Shown: positions 25,124-34,188 of the stretch, piece by piece
Layout of the letters: each line of letters starts with the position of its first letter
How positions within the stretch are numbered: position 1 is the first letter of the stretch
Assembly: GCA_002729515.1 (NCBI GenBank)
Contig: PBYF01000062.1
Coordinates: 1-51,447 of the forward strand
Direction of reading: 5' to 3'
From: Deltaproteobacteria bacterium
GTDB taxonomy: Bacteria; Myxococcota_A; UBA9160; SMWR01
DNA: 51,447 bases
Position numbers and translations under genes: made by a program
Notes under the pieces: generated by a model
Told to the model about the DNA's origin: nothing
What the model saw: only the letters and a program-made list of their open reading frames with translations
Database searches by the model: none

Positions 25124-27897
25124 TGGAGATCCAACGCCCGCGTCAACCATTGCCGCACCTCCGCATCGCCCGGCTCCCGGCCAAGCCGCTCGCTGGCCTC
25201 CTCCCGAGCACCGGCTCGGGCCAGCGCGTAGATCTCGAGGTAGGCGGCGAGTCCCGACTCGGGCGCGAACGCCGCGGCCCGGCCAAAGTGCCTGGCGGCG
25301 ACGCTCCAGGAACGCGTCGCCAGAGCCGCGGCCCCCAGACGCATCTCCACCGCCTCTGATTCCTCGCCCGCGGCCGCCCGCTCCGCGGCGACCGGAAGCT
25401 GTCGCGGGTCGTAGCCCAGGTTCCAGAAGATGGCAGCCGTGGAACCGGAGTCCTTCAGAAGCCGGTGCAGGCGGTGCAGTCGCTGTTCGTCGGATACCGC
25501 TCCCCGTCCGAATCTCGCCAAGCTCTCGTTCATGAGCCCCTCGGTCTCGAACGCCTGGAGGCTCTGGTCTCGCAGCGCCGCGGGCCAGATCCGAGAAATG
25601 AGCTCGCTTTCCAGAAAGCGTCTTCGGGCAGCGGAGAAGTTCATCGCGTTCCTGAAGAAGTCCCGAGGGACCTGGGGGAAGCTGTTGCGAATCTGGAGCG
25701 GGCGATCATCCCGCAGGGGAGCCGTGCGGCCGGCGAAGTGCTTCAGATAGCCGGCGTCGCCGAGAAAGAGCGCTCCGATCTGCTCCGGTCGCTCGAGTCC
25801 CATCTCTTTCAGGTCCCGTGCAAAGGATTCGTCGCGCCAGAGCGTCGCCAGCATTTCTTCCCGCACCGGACTCATCGAACCGCGACTGCCGACGAGCGTC
25901 CAGTTCATGTTCGCTCCCCGCCAGAGCGAGCAATCTTCGAAGACGGAACAGAACGCGTTCAGGATCGAAGAAGCCTCGTCGAGACTCAGCTGGGCTACGG
26001 GCAGCCAGTACGAGACGAGCCCGCCCTCCCGCAGGCGGTCGCGGATCAGGCGGAAATACTCCTCCGTGTAGAGGTAGACGGTTCGAGATGCCCTGAGGGG
26101 CGGCGGCTCACCCGTGATCAGGTCGAAACGCTTGGTCGTGGTCTGGAGAAAGTAGCGCCCGTCCTCGATGTGGACCGACACACGCGGATCTCTCAGCGGA
26201 TGCTCGGCAGGATCCGGATAGACGATTTCACTCATCTCGAGCACATCCTTCGAGATGTCGACGATGTCGAGAGTCTCGAGATCCGGGATTCGCGTCAGTG
26301 ACTGCGCAGTGTTGCCGAGCCCGTAGCTGATCAGCAGCGCATTCTCGATACCTGGGTGAAGCGCAGCTGGAAGAATAGCGAAGACCCGCATGTATCGGAT
26401 ACCGCGAGCATTGGATGCAGACATCGAGAAGCCGTTGGTGATGAGCCGATGGTAGATAGGCTCTCCAAGGAACTCGGCCGCGGCGTATTGGATCGTCTCG
26501 GACGGGCCCTCGCGGTACGCAATGATCACCTCGTCGGTTTTCGCAACGCGATCGCGGATCACCTGGAGATAGCGCTCGTCCATGCGTCCCACGGGAAAGG
26601 TCACGACGAGCACCAGGAAGGTGCCAGCCACCAGCCACGCCCCCCGTCCGAAAGCACCGAGTTTACGCGGACCCGATGCCAGCACCGCGACGAAGCCATA
26701 GGCGAGACAGAGCCCCAGGATCGACAGCTCCATCCCGAGGAAGGAGAGCATGGCAAAGCCAGCAACGAGCGGTCCGAGCGCGGCACCCGCGGTATTCGCC
26801 AAGGTCAGCAGGCCGGCGGTGCGCACGCTGACCCCGATCGCACCGTTCAAAGCGGCCCCGAGCAATGGAAAGAGCATCCCAGACGCAAACGCCACAGGAA
26901 ACATCAGTGGAACCGCCAGCACGAAGAGATCCGGAAGATGGTTCGAGTGCGTTTCCGGGTGGTACTGCAACACCAGGCCGAACTGCGCGTAGCCAAGGAC
27001 CGAGAACGCCCCGGCCGCGAGCGCGACCCCGAACGCGGCGAGTTCGGCGTCTGGACGCTTCCGGAGCCAATACGCCGCGGTCAGGCTTCCGGCGCCGATG
27101 CCGGCCAGCACGACCGCGAGCATCACGGCGAACGAACGGCTCGTCTGGCTGATAAAGAGGGAGAGGAATCGAAACCAGACCACCTCGAGGGCCAACAAGA
27201 TCGCACCCGTCAAGAACGCCGCGACCAGGAGACGAACGGCCTGCGGCGTGAGCCGTGCGCGCGGAGTGTCAACGGAATCGGCTTCGTCGCTGCGGGCTCG
27301 GGCACGGATTACCACGATTGCGCCGCACGCCGCCAGGAGGTTCAGCGACGCGGCGACGAAGCCGGTGGCTCGCACGCCGAGCGCGGCGACGAGCACGAGC
27401 TCCCCGATCACCGCCCCCACGACGCCGCCCAGCGTGTTCCAGCCGTACAGCAGGCCGAGCACCCGGCCGAAGTCTGCCTGCTCCCGGGTCAGCGCCTTCA
27501 CGAGAAGAGGTAGCGTCGCCCCCATCGCGCAGGCCGGAACCAGCAACAGGACGAACGACACGAGGAAGCGAAGCGGGTGAAGCACCGCGCCGTGGTCCAT
27601 GAACGGTCGGAAGACCGGCGCCAGCATCCCACCGAGTTCCGGCAGGAGAACGACGAGCCCCAGCCCGGTGACCGCCACGGCGATCTCGAGCAGCGCGTAC
27701 ACGCGCACGGGCCTTCCCACGGCGACGCCGTAGCGCGCCGCCAGCCCGTTTCCCAGCGCGATGCCGGTCATGAAGCTCGACAACACCAGCGCCGACGCCC
27801 AGACGCTGTTCCCGAACGCGATCCCCGCCTGCCGAAACCAGAGCGACTCGAAGAGGAGTGCCGCGCTACCGGACAGGAAAAAAATGGCGCTCAGCAT
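25120..27897 (-). CDS. membrane-fused spermidine-synthase-like protein with C-terminal repeats
   Basis: A 925-residue protein. Residues 1-435 hold about twelve helices in two halves, each starting like the spermidine-synthase membrane module (LFESLWFRQAG; LALEVVWFRFLS). Residues about 440-660 are a spermidine-synthase-like fold with LISYGLGNT (522-530) at the cofactor loop, IVDIS on strand two and EDGRYFL around 578-584. Where true enzymes have a catalytic aspartate motif (DSSDP-like), this has ITGEPPP (594-600). The C-terminus has helical, TPR-like repeats (AAALATRSWSVAARHFGRA). Start ATG 27897 has GGGGGAA upstream. It is coupled to the cyclase gene. Polyamine synthesis is doubtful; the fold assignment is good. 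Confidence 0.85.
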   Translation of the reverse strand: MLSAIFFLSGSAALLFESLWFRQAGIAFGNSVWASALVLSSFMTGIALGNGLAARYGVAVGRPVRVYALLEIAVAVTGLGLVVLLPELGGMLAPVFRPFMDHGAVLHPLRFLVSFVLLLVPACAMGATLPLLVKALTREQADFGRVLGLLYGWNTLGGVVGAVIGELVLVAALGVRATGFVAASLNLLAACGAIVVIRARARSDEADSVDTPRARLTPQAVRLLVAAFLTGAILLALEVVWFRFLSLFISQTSRSFAVMLAVVLAGIGAGSLTAAYWLRKRPDAELAAFGVALAAGAFSVLGYAQFGLVLQYHPETHSNHLPDLFVLAVPLMFPVAFASGMLFPLLGAALNGAIGVSVRTAGLLTLANTAGAALGPLVAGFAMLSFLGMELSILGLCLAYGFVAVLASGPRKLGAFGRGAWLVAGTFLVLVVTFPVGRMDERYLQVIRDRVAKTDEVIIAYREGPSETIQYAAAEFLGEPIYHRLITNGFSMSASNARGIRYMRVFAILPAALHPGIENALLISYGLGNTAQSLTRIPDLETLDIVDISKDVLEMSEIVYPDPAEHPLRDPRVSVHIEDGRYFLQTTTKRFDLITGEPPPLRASRTVYLYTEEYFRLIRDRLREGGLVSYWLPVAQLSLDEASSILNAFCSVFEDCSLWRGANMNWTLVGSRGSMSPVREEMLATLWRDESFARDLKEMGLERPEQIGALFLGDAGYLKHFAGRTAPLRDDRPLQIRNSFPQVPRDFFRNAMNFSAARRRFLESELISRIWPAALRDQSLQAFETEGLMNESLARFGRGAVSDEQRLHRLHRLLKDSGSTAAIFWNLGYDPRQLPVAAERAAAGEESEAVEMRLGAAALATRSWSVAARHFGRAAAFAPESGLAAYLEIYALARAGAREEASERLGREPGDAEVRQWLTRALDLQ

Positions 27898-27988
27898 AGC
27901 GTTCCCCCGGCGGTATCCTCCGGGGCCGAGGCTACCATCGAACACGCCGACTCGCGGGATCCACTCATCTGGGAGCGGCACGCGTGCC

Positions 27989-28038
27989 GGAGAGACCGGT
28001 CTAGGCCCGCGCGGCGGAGAGACCGGTCTAGGCCCGCG
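27989..28038. repeat. 27-base direct repeat covering the hpnH stop codon
   Basis: A 23-base sequence starting GGAGAGACCGGTCTAGGCCC occurs at 27989-28011 and again at 28016-28038, offset by 27 bases. Each copy contains CTA, the complement of TAG. The copy at 28016-28038 supplies the stop of the hpnH frame (28028-28030), and the other lies in the 130-base gap before the next gene. It looks like a recent local tandem duplication. Confidence 0.85.
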
Positions 28039-29410
28039 GCGGCGCCGCCGCGCGGCTTTGCCGCTCGTGGCCCGTGAGCCAGGTCTGGTAGCTGCGGCCG
28101 CTCGCTGCGTCACGGCCGCTGAGTACGACGCTCTGGATCCGGGCCGAGGGCAGCGACAGGGTCTCGGTGGTTCCGCGACGCCAGAGCTCCACGGCATCAC
28201 CGCGCAGGTTCGTGACATAGCCCTCCACCGCTGTGCCGTCATCGAGGGTGAGAGTCACGTCGCCGCGGTAATCGAAAACGACGCGCAGCGCCTCGGGAGT
28301 CGCCGGCGAAGACCAGCCCTGGGGGAACGCGTCGGGCCCGGAGACGCGGGACGCCTGGTGAGCGGGTGCGTCCGGTCCCGGCTCCGGAACCCGTGGCCCG
28401 AAGAAGAAGGCGCGCGCCATGGCGAACAGACCACCCCACGAGGAGAAGGCGTGCCTCACCGAACTCGCCTCGAAACCACTGTGGACCATGCAATCCCGAC
28501 AGGCAGAATTTCCACTCGCGTGGCCGTACTTCTCCCACGGCGTCTCGTCGAGCAGTTCTCGGAAGCTCGGGGCATAACCCTCTTGAAGCAGATAACAAGG
28601 CCTCTGCCAGCCGAAGACCGAGTAGGTCGGCATTCCCCAGGGCGTGCACTCGTACTCGCGCGTCCCGGCCAGAAACTCGATGAACAGCGGCGACTGGTTG
28701 AAGCGCCAGTTCTTCCGGCGCTTTGGGTCGCGCAGAACCTTTCGGAAGAAGCCGTGAGTGCGCTCGCGGCCCAGGAAGTGCTCCTGATCCGGAGCCTTCT
28801 CGTAGGCATAGCCCGGCGAAACCATCATGCCCTCGATGCCGAGGCGCATAGCCTCATCGAAAAAGTCGGCCGTCTGTTCCGGATCGGCCGCGTCGAAAAG
28901 CGTGGTATTCGTCGTGATGCGGAAACCGCGCTCGAGCGCCTTCTCGATGGCGCGCACCGCTATGCGGTAGGTCCCATCGCGGCACACGGAGCGGTCGTGC
29001 TCCGCTTCGAAACCATCGAGGTGGACGCTGAACGACAGGAACTTAGTCGGCGTGAAGAGGTCGAGCTTCTCCTCGAGCAGCAGCGCGTTGGTGCACAGGT
29101 AGACGTACTTCTTGCGCGCGACGAGGCTCCGGACGATTTCGTCGATCTGCGGATGCATCAGGGGCTCGCCGCCCGGGATGCTCACCATCGGCGTGTCCAC
29201 CTCGTCGACCGCCCGCATGCACTCCTCGACCGAGAGCTGCGTCCTCAACACGTTCGACGGGTACTGGATCTTGCCGCAACCGGCGCAGGCGAGGTTGCAG
29301 CGGTAGAGCGGCTCCAGCATGAGAACCAGCGGAAAGCGTTTGTGCCCCGCAAGTTGGTGCCCGAGGACGTGGCGGGCGACGCGGACCATTTGGGAAAAGG
29401 GAACGGGCAT
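28028..29410 (-). CDS. hpnH: hopanoid biosynthesis radical SAM protein HpnH with extra C-terminal domain
   Basis: A 460-residue enzyme that joins an adenosyl group from SAM to diploptene to give adenosylhopane. The radical SAM cluster cysteines are C38, C42 and C45 (CNLACAGC), followed by SIPGGEPLMH, SFSVHLDG and VSPGYAYEKA, all as in HpnH. A cysteine-rich CRDCMVHSGFE segment lies near the end of the usual fold. Ordinary HpnH ends soon after that; here about 110 more residues follow, with a beta-rich pattern (DVTLTLDDGTAVEGYVTN, ARIQSVVLSGRD) suggesting a small barrel domain. Start ATG 29410 has GAGG upstream inside the hpnG stop region. Final gene of the hopanoid operon. Confidence 0.94.
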   Translation of the reverse strand: MPVPFSQMVRVARHVLGHQLAGHKRFPLVLMLEPLYRCNLACAGCGKIQYPSNVLRTQLSVEECMRAVDEVDTPMVSIPGGEPLMHPQIDEIVRSLVARKKYVYLCTNALLLEEKLDLFTPTKFLSFSVHLDGFEAEHDRSVCRDGTYRIAVRAIEKALERGFRITTNTTLFDAADPEQTADFFDEAMRLGIEGMMVSPGYAYEKAPDQEHFLGRERTHGFFRKVLRDPKRRKNWRFNQSPLFIEFLAGTREYECTPWGMPTYSVFGWQRPCYLLQEGYAPSFRELLDETPWEKYGHASGNSACRDCMVHSGFEASSVRHAFSSWGGLFAMARAFFFGPRVPEPGPDAPAHQASRVSGPDAFPQGWSSPATPEALRVVFDYRGDVTLTLDDGTAVEGYVTNLRGDAVELWRRGTTETLSLPSARIQSVVLSGRDAASGRSYQTWLTGHERQSRAAAPPRA

Positions 29411-29419
29411 GGAACCTCG

Positions 29420-30034
29420 CTAGTGCAGTGCGGCGCTGCGATCGGTCTGGAGCGGAGCGGCCCAGGCGGCGAGCGCCGGAGCTGCACTGCGCAGGCGGCG
29501 CAATGCGATGCCCAGATCTCGCAGCACGCCGGGCCGCACGATCTCGCGACCGGGCGCATCGAGCACCACGCGCAGCACTGCCAACGGTCGCCCGCCCGCG
29601 CCCGCCGCGAGCCACGCGGATTCCATGTCGACGACGAGCGCGCCCGAGTCCGCGAGTTGCGAGCGCTCGGCTCCACGCACCACGTGGTCGACGGAGAGCA
29701 ATGGACCCACCCGAGCTTCGATGCCCACGTGGGCGAGCGATTCGCGGAGCGACCCGGATTCGAGGGTCGGGAAACACTCGTCACCACCCAGCAGGCTCGA
29801 CGCCACCACCACGTCTCCCGGCGCGAGGTCCGGCGTGAGCGCCCCGCAGAGACCGGCCACGGCCACACGCTTCGCGGGCGCTTCGAGGATCCGCCGGGCC
29901 GCGCGCTGCGAGCGCGCAGACCCCATGCCGGTGCGCATCACTCCGCAGCCGTCGAGCCCAGGGCGCAGAGCCCAGACCTCGACGCGCAGCGGTGCGGCGA
30001 CGAGCAACCGGGAATGCGAAACGTCCAACGTCAC
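29420..30034 (-). CDS. hpnG: hopanoid-associated phosphorylase HpnG
   Basis: A 204-residue nucleoside phosphorylase/nucleosidase family protein. HpnG acts after HpnH, removing adenine from adenosylhopane to give the ribosyl intermediate of bacteriohopanetetrol synthesis. Visible motifs: GMGSARSQRAA at the phosphate or ribose site, VAGLCGALTPDLAPGDVVVAS, and the VVDMESAWLA segment with the Met-Glu that contacts the ribose. The GTG at 30034 overlaps the squalene-hopene cyclase stop (GTGA). It is 9 bases ahead of hpnH. Context and motifs agree. Confidence 0.88.
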   Translation of the reverse strand: MTLDVSHSRLLVAAPLRVEVWALRPGLDGCGVMRTGMGSARSQRAARRILEAPAKRVAVAGLCGALTPDLAPGDVVVASSLLGGDECFPTLESGSLRESLAHVGIEARVGPLLSVDHVVRGAERSQLADSGALVVDMESAWLAAGAGGRPLAVLRVVLDAPGREIVRPGVLRDLGIALRRLRSAAPALAAWAAPLQTDRSAALH

Positions 30035-31914
30035 GCGGCTCCTCGCAGGATGCGTCCCAGCGCCATGACAGGAAAGTTCAACCGGTAGAGGTGATAGCGA
30101 ATATAGAAGTCACCCGGAAAGCCGGTACCGGTGAACTGAGGCTCGTCCCAATCGCCATCGGTGCGCTGGGTGCCGGCCAGCCAGTGCACACCGCGCCCGA
30201 CGGCATCGGGACCGGAACCGGCGGCGTGCAGCGCCAGCAGCGCCCAGGCCGTCTGCGACGCACTCGATTCCCCGCGCCCGCGCCGGGCAGCATCGCCGTA
30301 GGAACGCAAGTCCTCGCCCCAGCCCCCGTCCTCGTTCTGCACACTCTCCAGCCAACGTGCGGCGCGCTGAATTGCCGGGTGGTCGGCCGGCACTCCCGCA
30401 CGCACCAGCGCCGGCACGGCGGCGCCGGTCCCGTACAGGTGATTCGCACCCCAGCGTCCGAACCAGGAGCCGTCACTCTCCTGCTCGCGCAACAGCCAGT
30501 CGACAGCGCGCTTTACACGCGGATCCGAGGCCAATCCCTCTTCTGCGAGCATCTCGATCACATGGGCGGTGACGTCGGCGCTCGGCGGATCCGTCACCTC
30601 TCCAAAATCGCAGAAGGGAAGCGCCGCGCACAATGCGCTGTCGTTATCGACATCGAAGGCGCCCCAGCCGCCGTCGCGACACTGCATGCCGAAGGTCCAA
30701 GCCACGGCGCGGCGCACCGCGTCCTCGGTTTCCGAAGGCACCTCGAGCTTGGCACCGCGCAGCGCCATCACGACTTCGGCCGTGTCGTCGAGATCCGGGT
30801 AGTTGTCGTTTTCGTACTCGAAGGCCCAGCCACTGGGCTCGAGGTCCGGGCGACGCACCGCCCAGTCTCCCGGAACCCGGACCTCCTCGTCGAGCAGCCA
30901 GCGGGCGCCCTGCACCAGCGCCGGATGCTCTTCGGGAAGCCCCGCATCCCGGAGTGCAACCAGTGAAAGACACGTGTCCCAAACCGGCGACTGGCAGGCC
31001 TCGAAGCGGCGCATGCCGCCCTCCACGATCGCAAAACTCTCGAGCCCCCGGAGCGCCTTCGCCACGGCGGGGTGGTCCAAGGGGTACCCGAGCAGGTGAA
31101 GCGCCAGCACCGAGTAGACCCACGGCGGCTGGATGCCCCCCCAGCAGCCGTCCGCTTCCTGGCGTTTCAGGATCCACTCGGCGCAGAGCCGCAGTGACTG
31201 GCGGCGCAGCGCCGCCAGCGGCCGGCGCTCGTAGAAATGCAGGGCGCGGTCGAGAAGCTCGAAGCGACCGGCCCAGGTGTCGAGCGACGCGCGCGGGGCC
31301 GCCGCCGCCCCGGTCTTCAGCTCGTCGAGATCGAAACCGAGCGCCCGCACCGGGCGGTGGGCCGCGACGACGGTGAGCGGCACGACTGTCTGCCGCGCCC
31401 AGCAGCCGAAGTCGTAGATGTTGAGTGGGCACCACTGCGGCAGCAAGATGACCTCGGGCGGCAACGCCGGCAGGTCGTCCCACGACCACTGCCCGAAGAG
31501 CGCGAGCCAGATGCGTGTGAACACGCGCGAGCCCTCGATGCCACCCAACTCCCGCACCAGGCTCGCGGCACGACGCATGTGACTGGCGTCCGGCGGGTCA
31601 CCGGCGAGTCGCAGCGCCGTGTACGCCTCGACCGTGGCCGAGAGATCCGGCGGGCCACCGTGGAAAATGGCGAAGCCGCCCGAATTGCCCTGGCGCGAGC
31701 GGATCCAGGCGGCCGTGCGGGCCAGGAGTTCCGGACTGTCCAGCCCGAGAAAGCGGCGCAACAGCAGATCCTCGGCCTCCATGGTCACGTTGGTCTCGAG
31801 TTCGGCCTTCCAGTGGCCGTCGGCCTGCTGGAGCGAGAGGAGCCTCGCCGCAGCGCGCTCGAGTGCGGCCTGGCCGTGCTCCAAACCGGAAGAAATGGGG
31901 GCGGGGGCAGACAT
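30031..31914 (-). CDS. shc: squalene-hopene cyclase
   Basis: A 627-residue triterpene cyclase that folds squalene into hopene at the inner membrane. The acid motif DLDDTAE places aspartates at residues 374, 376 and 377, the same numbering as the Alicyclobacillus enzyme. Many QW repeats are seen (GCWGGIQ, GGWGAFD, GSWFGRW, GGWGEDL, GDWDEPQ), as is FYIRYHLYRLNFPVMALGR at the C-terminus. ATG 31914 has AAGGAG seven bases upstream and gives a standard N-terminus. An in-frame ATG at 31980 overlaps the hpnE stop (TGATG) and would add 22 proline-rich residues, so the start is not fully settled. Also known as hpnF. Confidence 0.96.
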   Translation of the reverse strand: MSAPAPISSGLEHGQAALERAAARLLSLQQADGHWKAELETNVTMEAEDLLLRRFLGLDSPELLARTAAWIRSRQGNSGGFAIFHGGPPDLSATVEAYTALRLAGDPPDASHMRRAASLVRELGGIEGSRVFTRIWLALFGQWSWDDLPALPPEVILLPQWCPLNIYDFGCWARQTVVPLTVVAAHRPVRALGFDLDELKTGAAAAPRASLDTWAGRFELLDRALHFYERRPLAALRRQSLRLCAEWILKRQEADGCWGGIQPPWVYSVLALHLLGYPLDHPAVAKALRGLESFAIVEGGMRRFEACQSPVWDTCLSLVALRDAGLPEEHPALVQGARWLLDEEVRVPGDWAVRRPDLEPSGWAFEYENDNYPDLDDTAEVVMALRGAKLEVPSETEDAVRRAVAWTFGMQCRDGGWGAFDVDNDSALCAALPFCDFGEVTDPPSADVTAHVIEMLAEEGLASDPRVKRAVDWLLREQESDGSWFGRWGANHLYGTGAAVPALVRAGVPADHPAIQRAARWLESVQNEDGGWGEDLRSYGDAARRGRGESSASQTAWALLALHAAGSGPDAVGRGVHWLAGTQRTDGDWDEPQFTGTGFPGDFYIRYHLYRLNFPVMALGRILRGAA

Positions 31915-31979
31915 CGGGTGCTCCTTGCAAGGGGAAACCGTGGGGGAGGGCGGCGGCGGGCCGAACAGGTCGACGCCCA

Positions 31980-33308
31980 TCACTCCGCCTCGTCTAGGGC
32001 GTGAAGCGCGGCGTTCGCGGCAGCAGCACCGCTGCGAACGGCACCCTCCATCGTGGCGGGCCAGCCGGTATCGGTCCACGCACCCGCCAGGAAGAGACCC
32101 GGCAAAGCCGTGCGCGGCCCGGGCCGCAGACGTCCCGTGCCGGGTATTGCGGCGAAGGTCGCCTCACGCTCGCAGGTCACGTGAAAGCTCTCGACTCGAG
32201 CATCCCGTGCCGCCGGCAGCAATGCCTCGAAGGCAGGCAGGAAGACGCCGCGCAGCTCCTCGCGAGAACACCCGACCCAACGGTCGGCTGCAGAGAGTGA
32301 CACGACCACATAGCGGCCCGGCTCGAGTCCGGCAGACTCGCTGCGGTCGAACATCCACTGAAGCGGCGTTGCGATCCCGGCGGCCAGGGGCTCCTCGAGG
32401 ACAGGCCGGTCGAAGAGAACGTGGAGGTTCACGATGGGCGAACGGCCCAGGGCGCGCAGACCGTCCCGATCGACACCCGCGGCTCCCGGCAACAGGTCTG
32501 CGGCCGCGGCGTGGGGCACCGCCAGGATCACCGCGTCGGCGGCGAGGCACTCCCCACTGGCGCGAACCGCGAGGTGCCCGTGCGTTTCGATCGCGTCCAC
32601 TCCCGCGCGCACGAGCGTGCGCACGCCGGCCTTCCCGAGCGCCACCGCTGCCGGATCGCCGTGGAGCTGCGACAAAGGCACCCGTGACCAACCGATATCG
32701 GCCGCCGCCGCCTCGCCGAGGAGCCCCGTCTGGTAAACCATCGCCGCCTGGGCGAGCGAAGCACGCTCGGAAGGCACATTCAGAGTGGCGACGACCAGCA
32801 GGTCCCAGAAGCGCTCGATCGCGAGCGCGCTCTCACCCTGCTGGGTGAGCCAGGCGGCGAAACTCGTTTCGTCGCTGCGAGGATCGCCGCGGTCGAGGGC
32901 TTTCAGCCGGCCGGCGGTCAACGCCGCGTGCAGACGTTCGCGGAGCGGCAGGTATCCGAAACGCAGCACGCTCGGCACGAGGTGCACCGGAGCCGGGAGC
33001 CGGTTCCGGCGCAGCCGGTACACGCGACCGCCAGGGGCCAGGACCGGCACGTCGAGGTGCGGCTGGAGAAGGACCCGATCCTCCACGCCGAGACGTGCAA
33101 GGAGCGCGCGGTATGCAGCGCAGCAGCGCAGAAAGACATGCTGCCCGTTGTCGACGTCGAGCCCCCCGAGCCGTGTCGAAAAAGTGGCACCGCCGAGCCG
33201 GGGGCGCGCTTCGAGAAGCGTGACGCGCGCACCGGCATCGGCGCACGTGATCGCCGCGCGGATACCGGCGAGCCCGCCGCCCACCACCACAACGTGGGGC
33301 GGCGTCAC
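31980..33308 (-). CDS. hpnE: hydroxysqualene dehydroxylase / squalene-associated FAD protein HpnE
   Basis: A 442-residue flavoprotein of the amine-oxidase/phytoene-desaturase fold. HpnE reduces hydroxysqualene, made by HpnD and HpnC, to squalene. The FAD loop VVVGGGLAGIRAA is at residues 6-18, followed by LLEARPRLGGATFS and DNGQHVFL. The C-terminal FAD-binding motif is LAGAWTDTGWPATMEGAV. GTG 33308 overlaps the hpnC stop (GTGA). Position between hpnC and shc and the motifs agree with HpnE. Confidence 0.94.
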   Translation of the reverse strand: MTPPHVVVVGGGLAGIRAAITCADAGARVTLLEARPRLGGATFSTRLGGLDVDNGQHVFLRCCAAYRALLARLGVEDRVLLQPHLDVPVLAPGGRVYRLRRNRLPAPVHLVPSVLRFGYLPLRERLHAALTAGRLKALDRGDPRSDETSFAAWLTQQGESALAIERFWDLLVVATLNVPSERASLAQAAMVYQTGLLGEAAAADIGWSRVPLSQLHGDPAAVALGKAGVRTLVRAGVDAIETHGHLAVRASGECLAADAVILAVPHAAAADLLPGAAGVDRDGLRALGRSPIVNLHVLFDRPVLEEPLAAGIATPLQWMFDRSESAGLEPGRYVVVSLSAADRWVGCSREELRGVFLPAFEALLPAARDARVESFHVTCEREATFAAIPGTGRLRPGPRTALPGLFLAGAWTDTGWPATMEGAVRSGAAAANAALHALDEAE

Positions 33309-34126
33309 GACCGACCGCCGCGCCAGGACGCGCGGAACCAGATCCCAACGATATGCGCAGCGACATCCCTTCGCCGCGGGCGGCGCAGTGCCGAGGTGAC
33401 GTCGAATTTGGCGCGCGCGATGGCGTCGAGCGCCCCGTGCCCACCCGCCGCGAAACCCGCCACGGCCACCCGCGCGCTTCCGCCCAGAGCCGCCACCAGA
33501 GGCTCGCCCTCACGAAGCAGCTCGCGTGCACGCTCGGCCTCGAAGGCCACGAGCTGACGCAACGCCGGGTGCGCGGGGCGCAGCGCAAGCTGACCCGGCG
33601 CGCAGCCGAAACGGTCCATGTCCTCGGCGGGCAGATAGATCCGCCCACGCCCCTGGTCCTCCGCCACGTCTTGGAGGTGCTCGACGACCTGGAGAGCGCT
33701 GCAGATTGCGTTCGAGCGCACCAGGTTCTCCGGACTCGCCGAATCAAAAACGCGGAGCACGAGTTCACCGACGGGGTTCGCGGACAGAGCGCAGTAGTCC
33801 AGAAGCTCGGCGAAGGTTCCGATGGCCGAATGTCGCTGATCCCAGCGGTTCGCCTCGATCAGCCGCACGAACGGTTCGCGCGGGAGCCGGTACTCGGCGA
33901 GCACCGGCTCCAGGCGCCGCAGGAGCGGATGACCCGCGCGCCTGCAGAAGGCCCGATCGAGTTCGGCCTCGAGGGCATCGAGGTGCGCGAGGCGATCACC
34001 GGGCGCTTCGTCGCCCAGGTCGTCGGCGAGGCGCGCAAAACCGTAGATCGCCCACAGGGCACTCCGCCTCCGGGCGGGGAGCAGGCGCAAGGCGACGGGG
34101 AAGTTCTCGTCGCGGGCCTGGGACAG
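33305..34126 (-). CDS. hpnC: squalene/hydroxysqualene synthase HpnC (start uncertain)
   Basis: A prenyl-transferring protein of the squalene/phytoene synthase family. HpnC turns presqualene diphosphate into hydroxysqualene. Family signs are RDENFPVALRLLP, the first aspartate motif in FARLADDLGDEAPGD, and the second in VEHLQDVAEDQGRGRIYLP. No ATG, GTG or TTG exists in frame between the end of the tetR gene and this conserved start. The best near-cognate candidate is CTG 34126, five residues before DENFP, with GGGGAA about nine bases upstream; CTG 34174 is another. The frame stays open further upstream through tetR, but that part is noise. It overlaps hpnE by four bases. Family confident, start not. 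Confidence 0.85.
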   Translation of the reverse strand: MSQARDENFPVALRLLPARRRSALWAIYGFARLADDLGDEAPGDRLAHLDALEAELDRAFCRRAGHPLLRRLEPVLAEYRLPREPFVRLIEANRWDQRHSAIGTFAELLDYCALSANPVGELVLRVFDSASPENLVRSNAICSALQVVEHLQDVAEDQGRGRIYLPAEDMDRFGCAPGQLALRPAHPALRQLVAFEAERARELLREGEPLVAALGGSARVAVAGFAAGGHGALDAIARAKFDVTSALRRPRRRDVAAHIVGIWFRASWRGGRS

Positions 34127-34188
34127 GACGTCGTGTTCCCCGAAGCCCGCCCCACCCGAATCGCCTGCGGGCAGCGGAGAGCGGACCG

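Noticed and set aside
25120..27897. True spermidine synthase
   Set aside because: The catalytic aspartate region is replaced by ITGEPPP and the protein is a large membrane fusion.
27989..28038. Attachment site or insertion-element scar
   Set aside because: A simple tandem duplication with no integrase, terminal inverted repeats or displaced genes.
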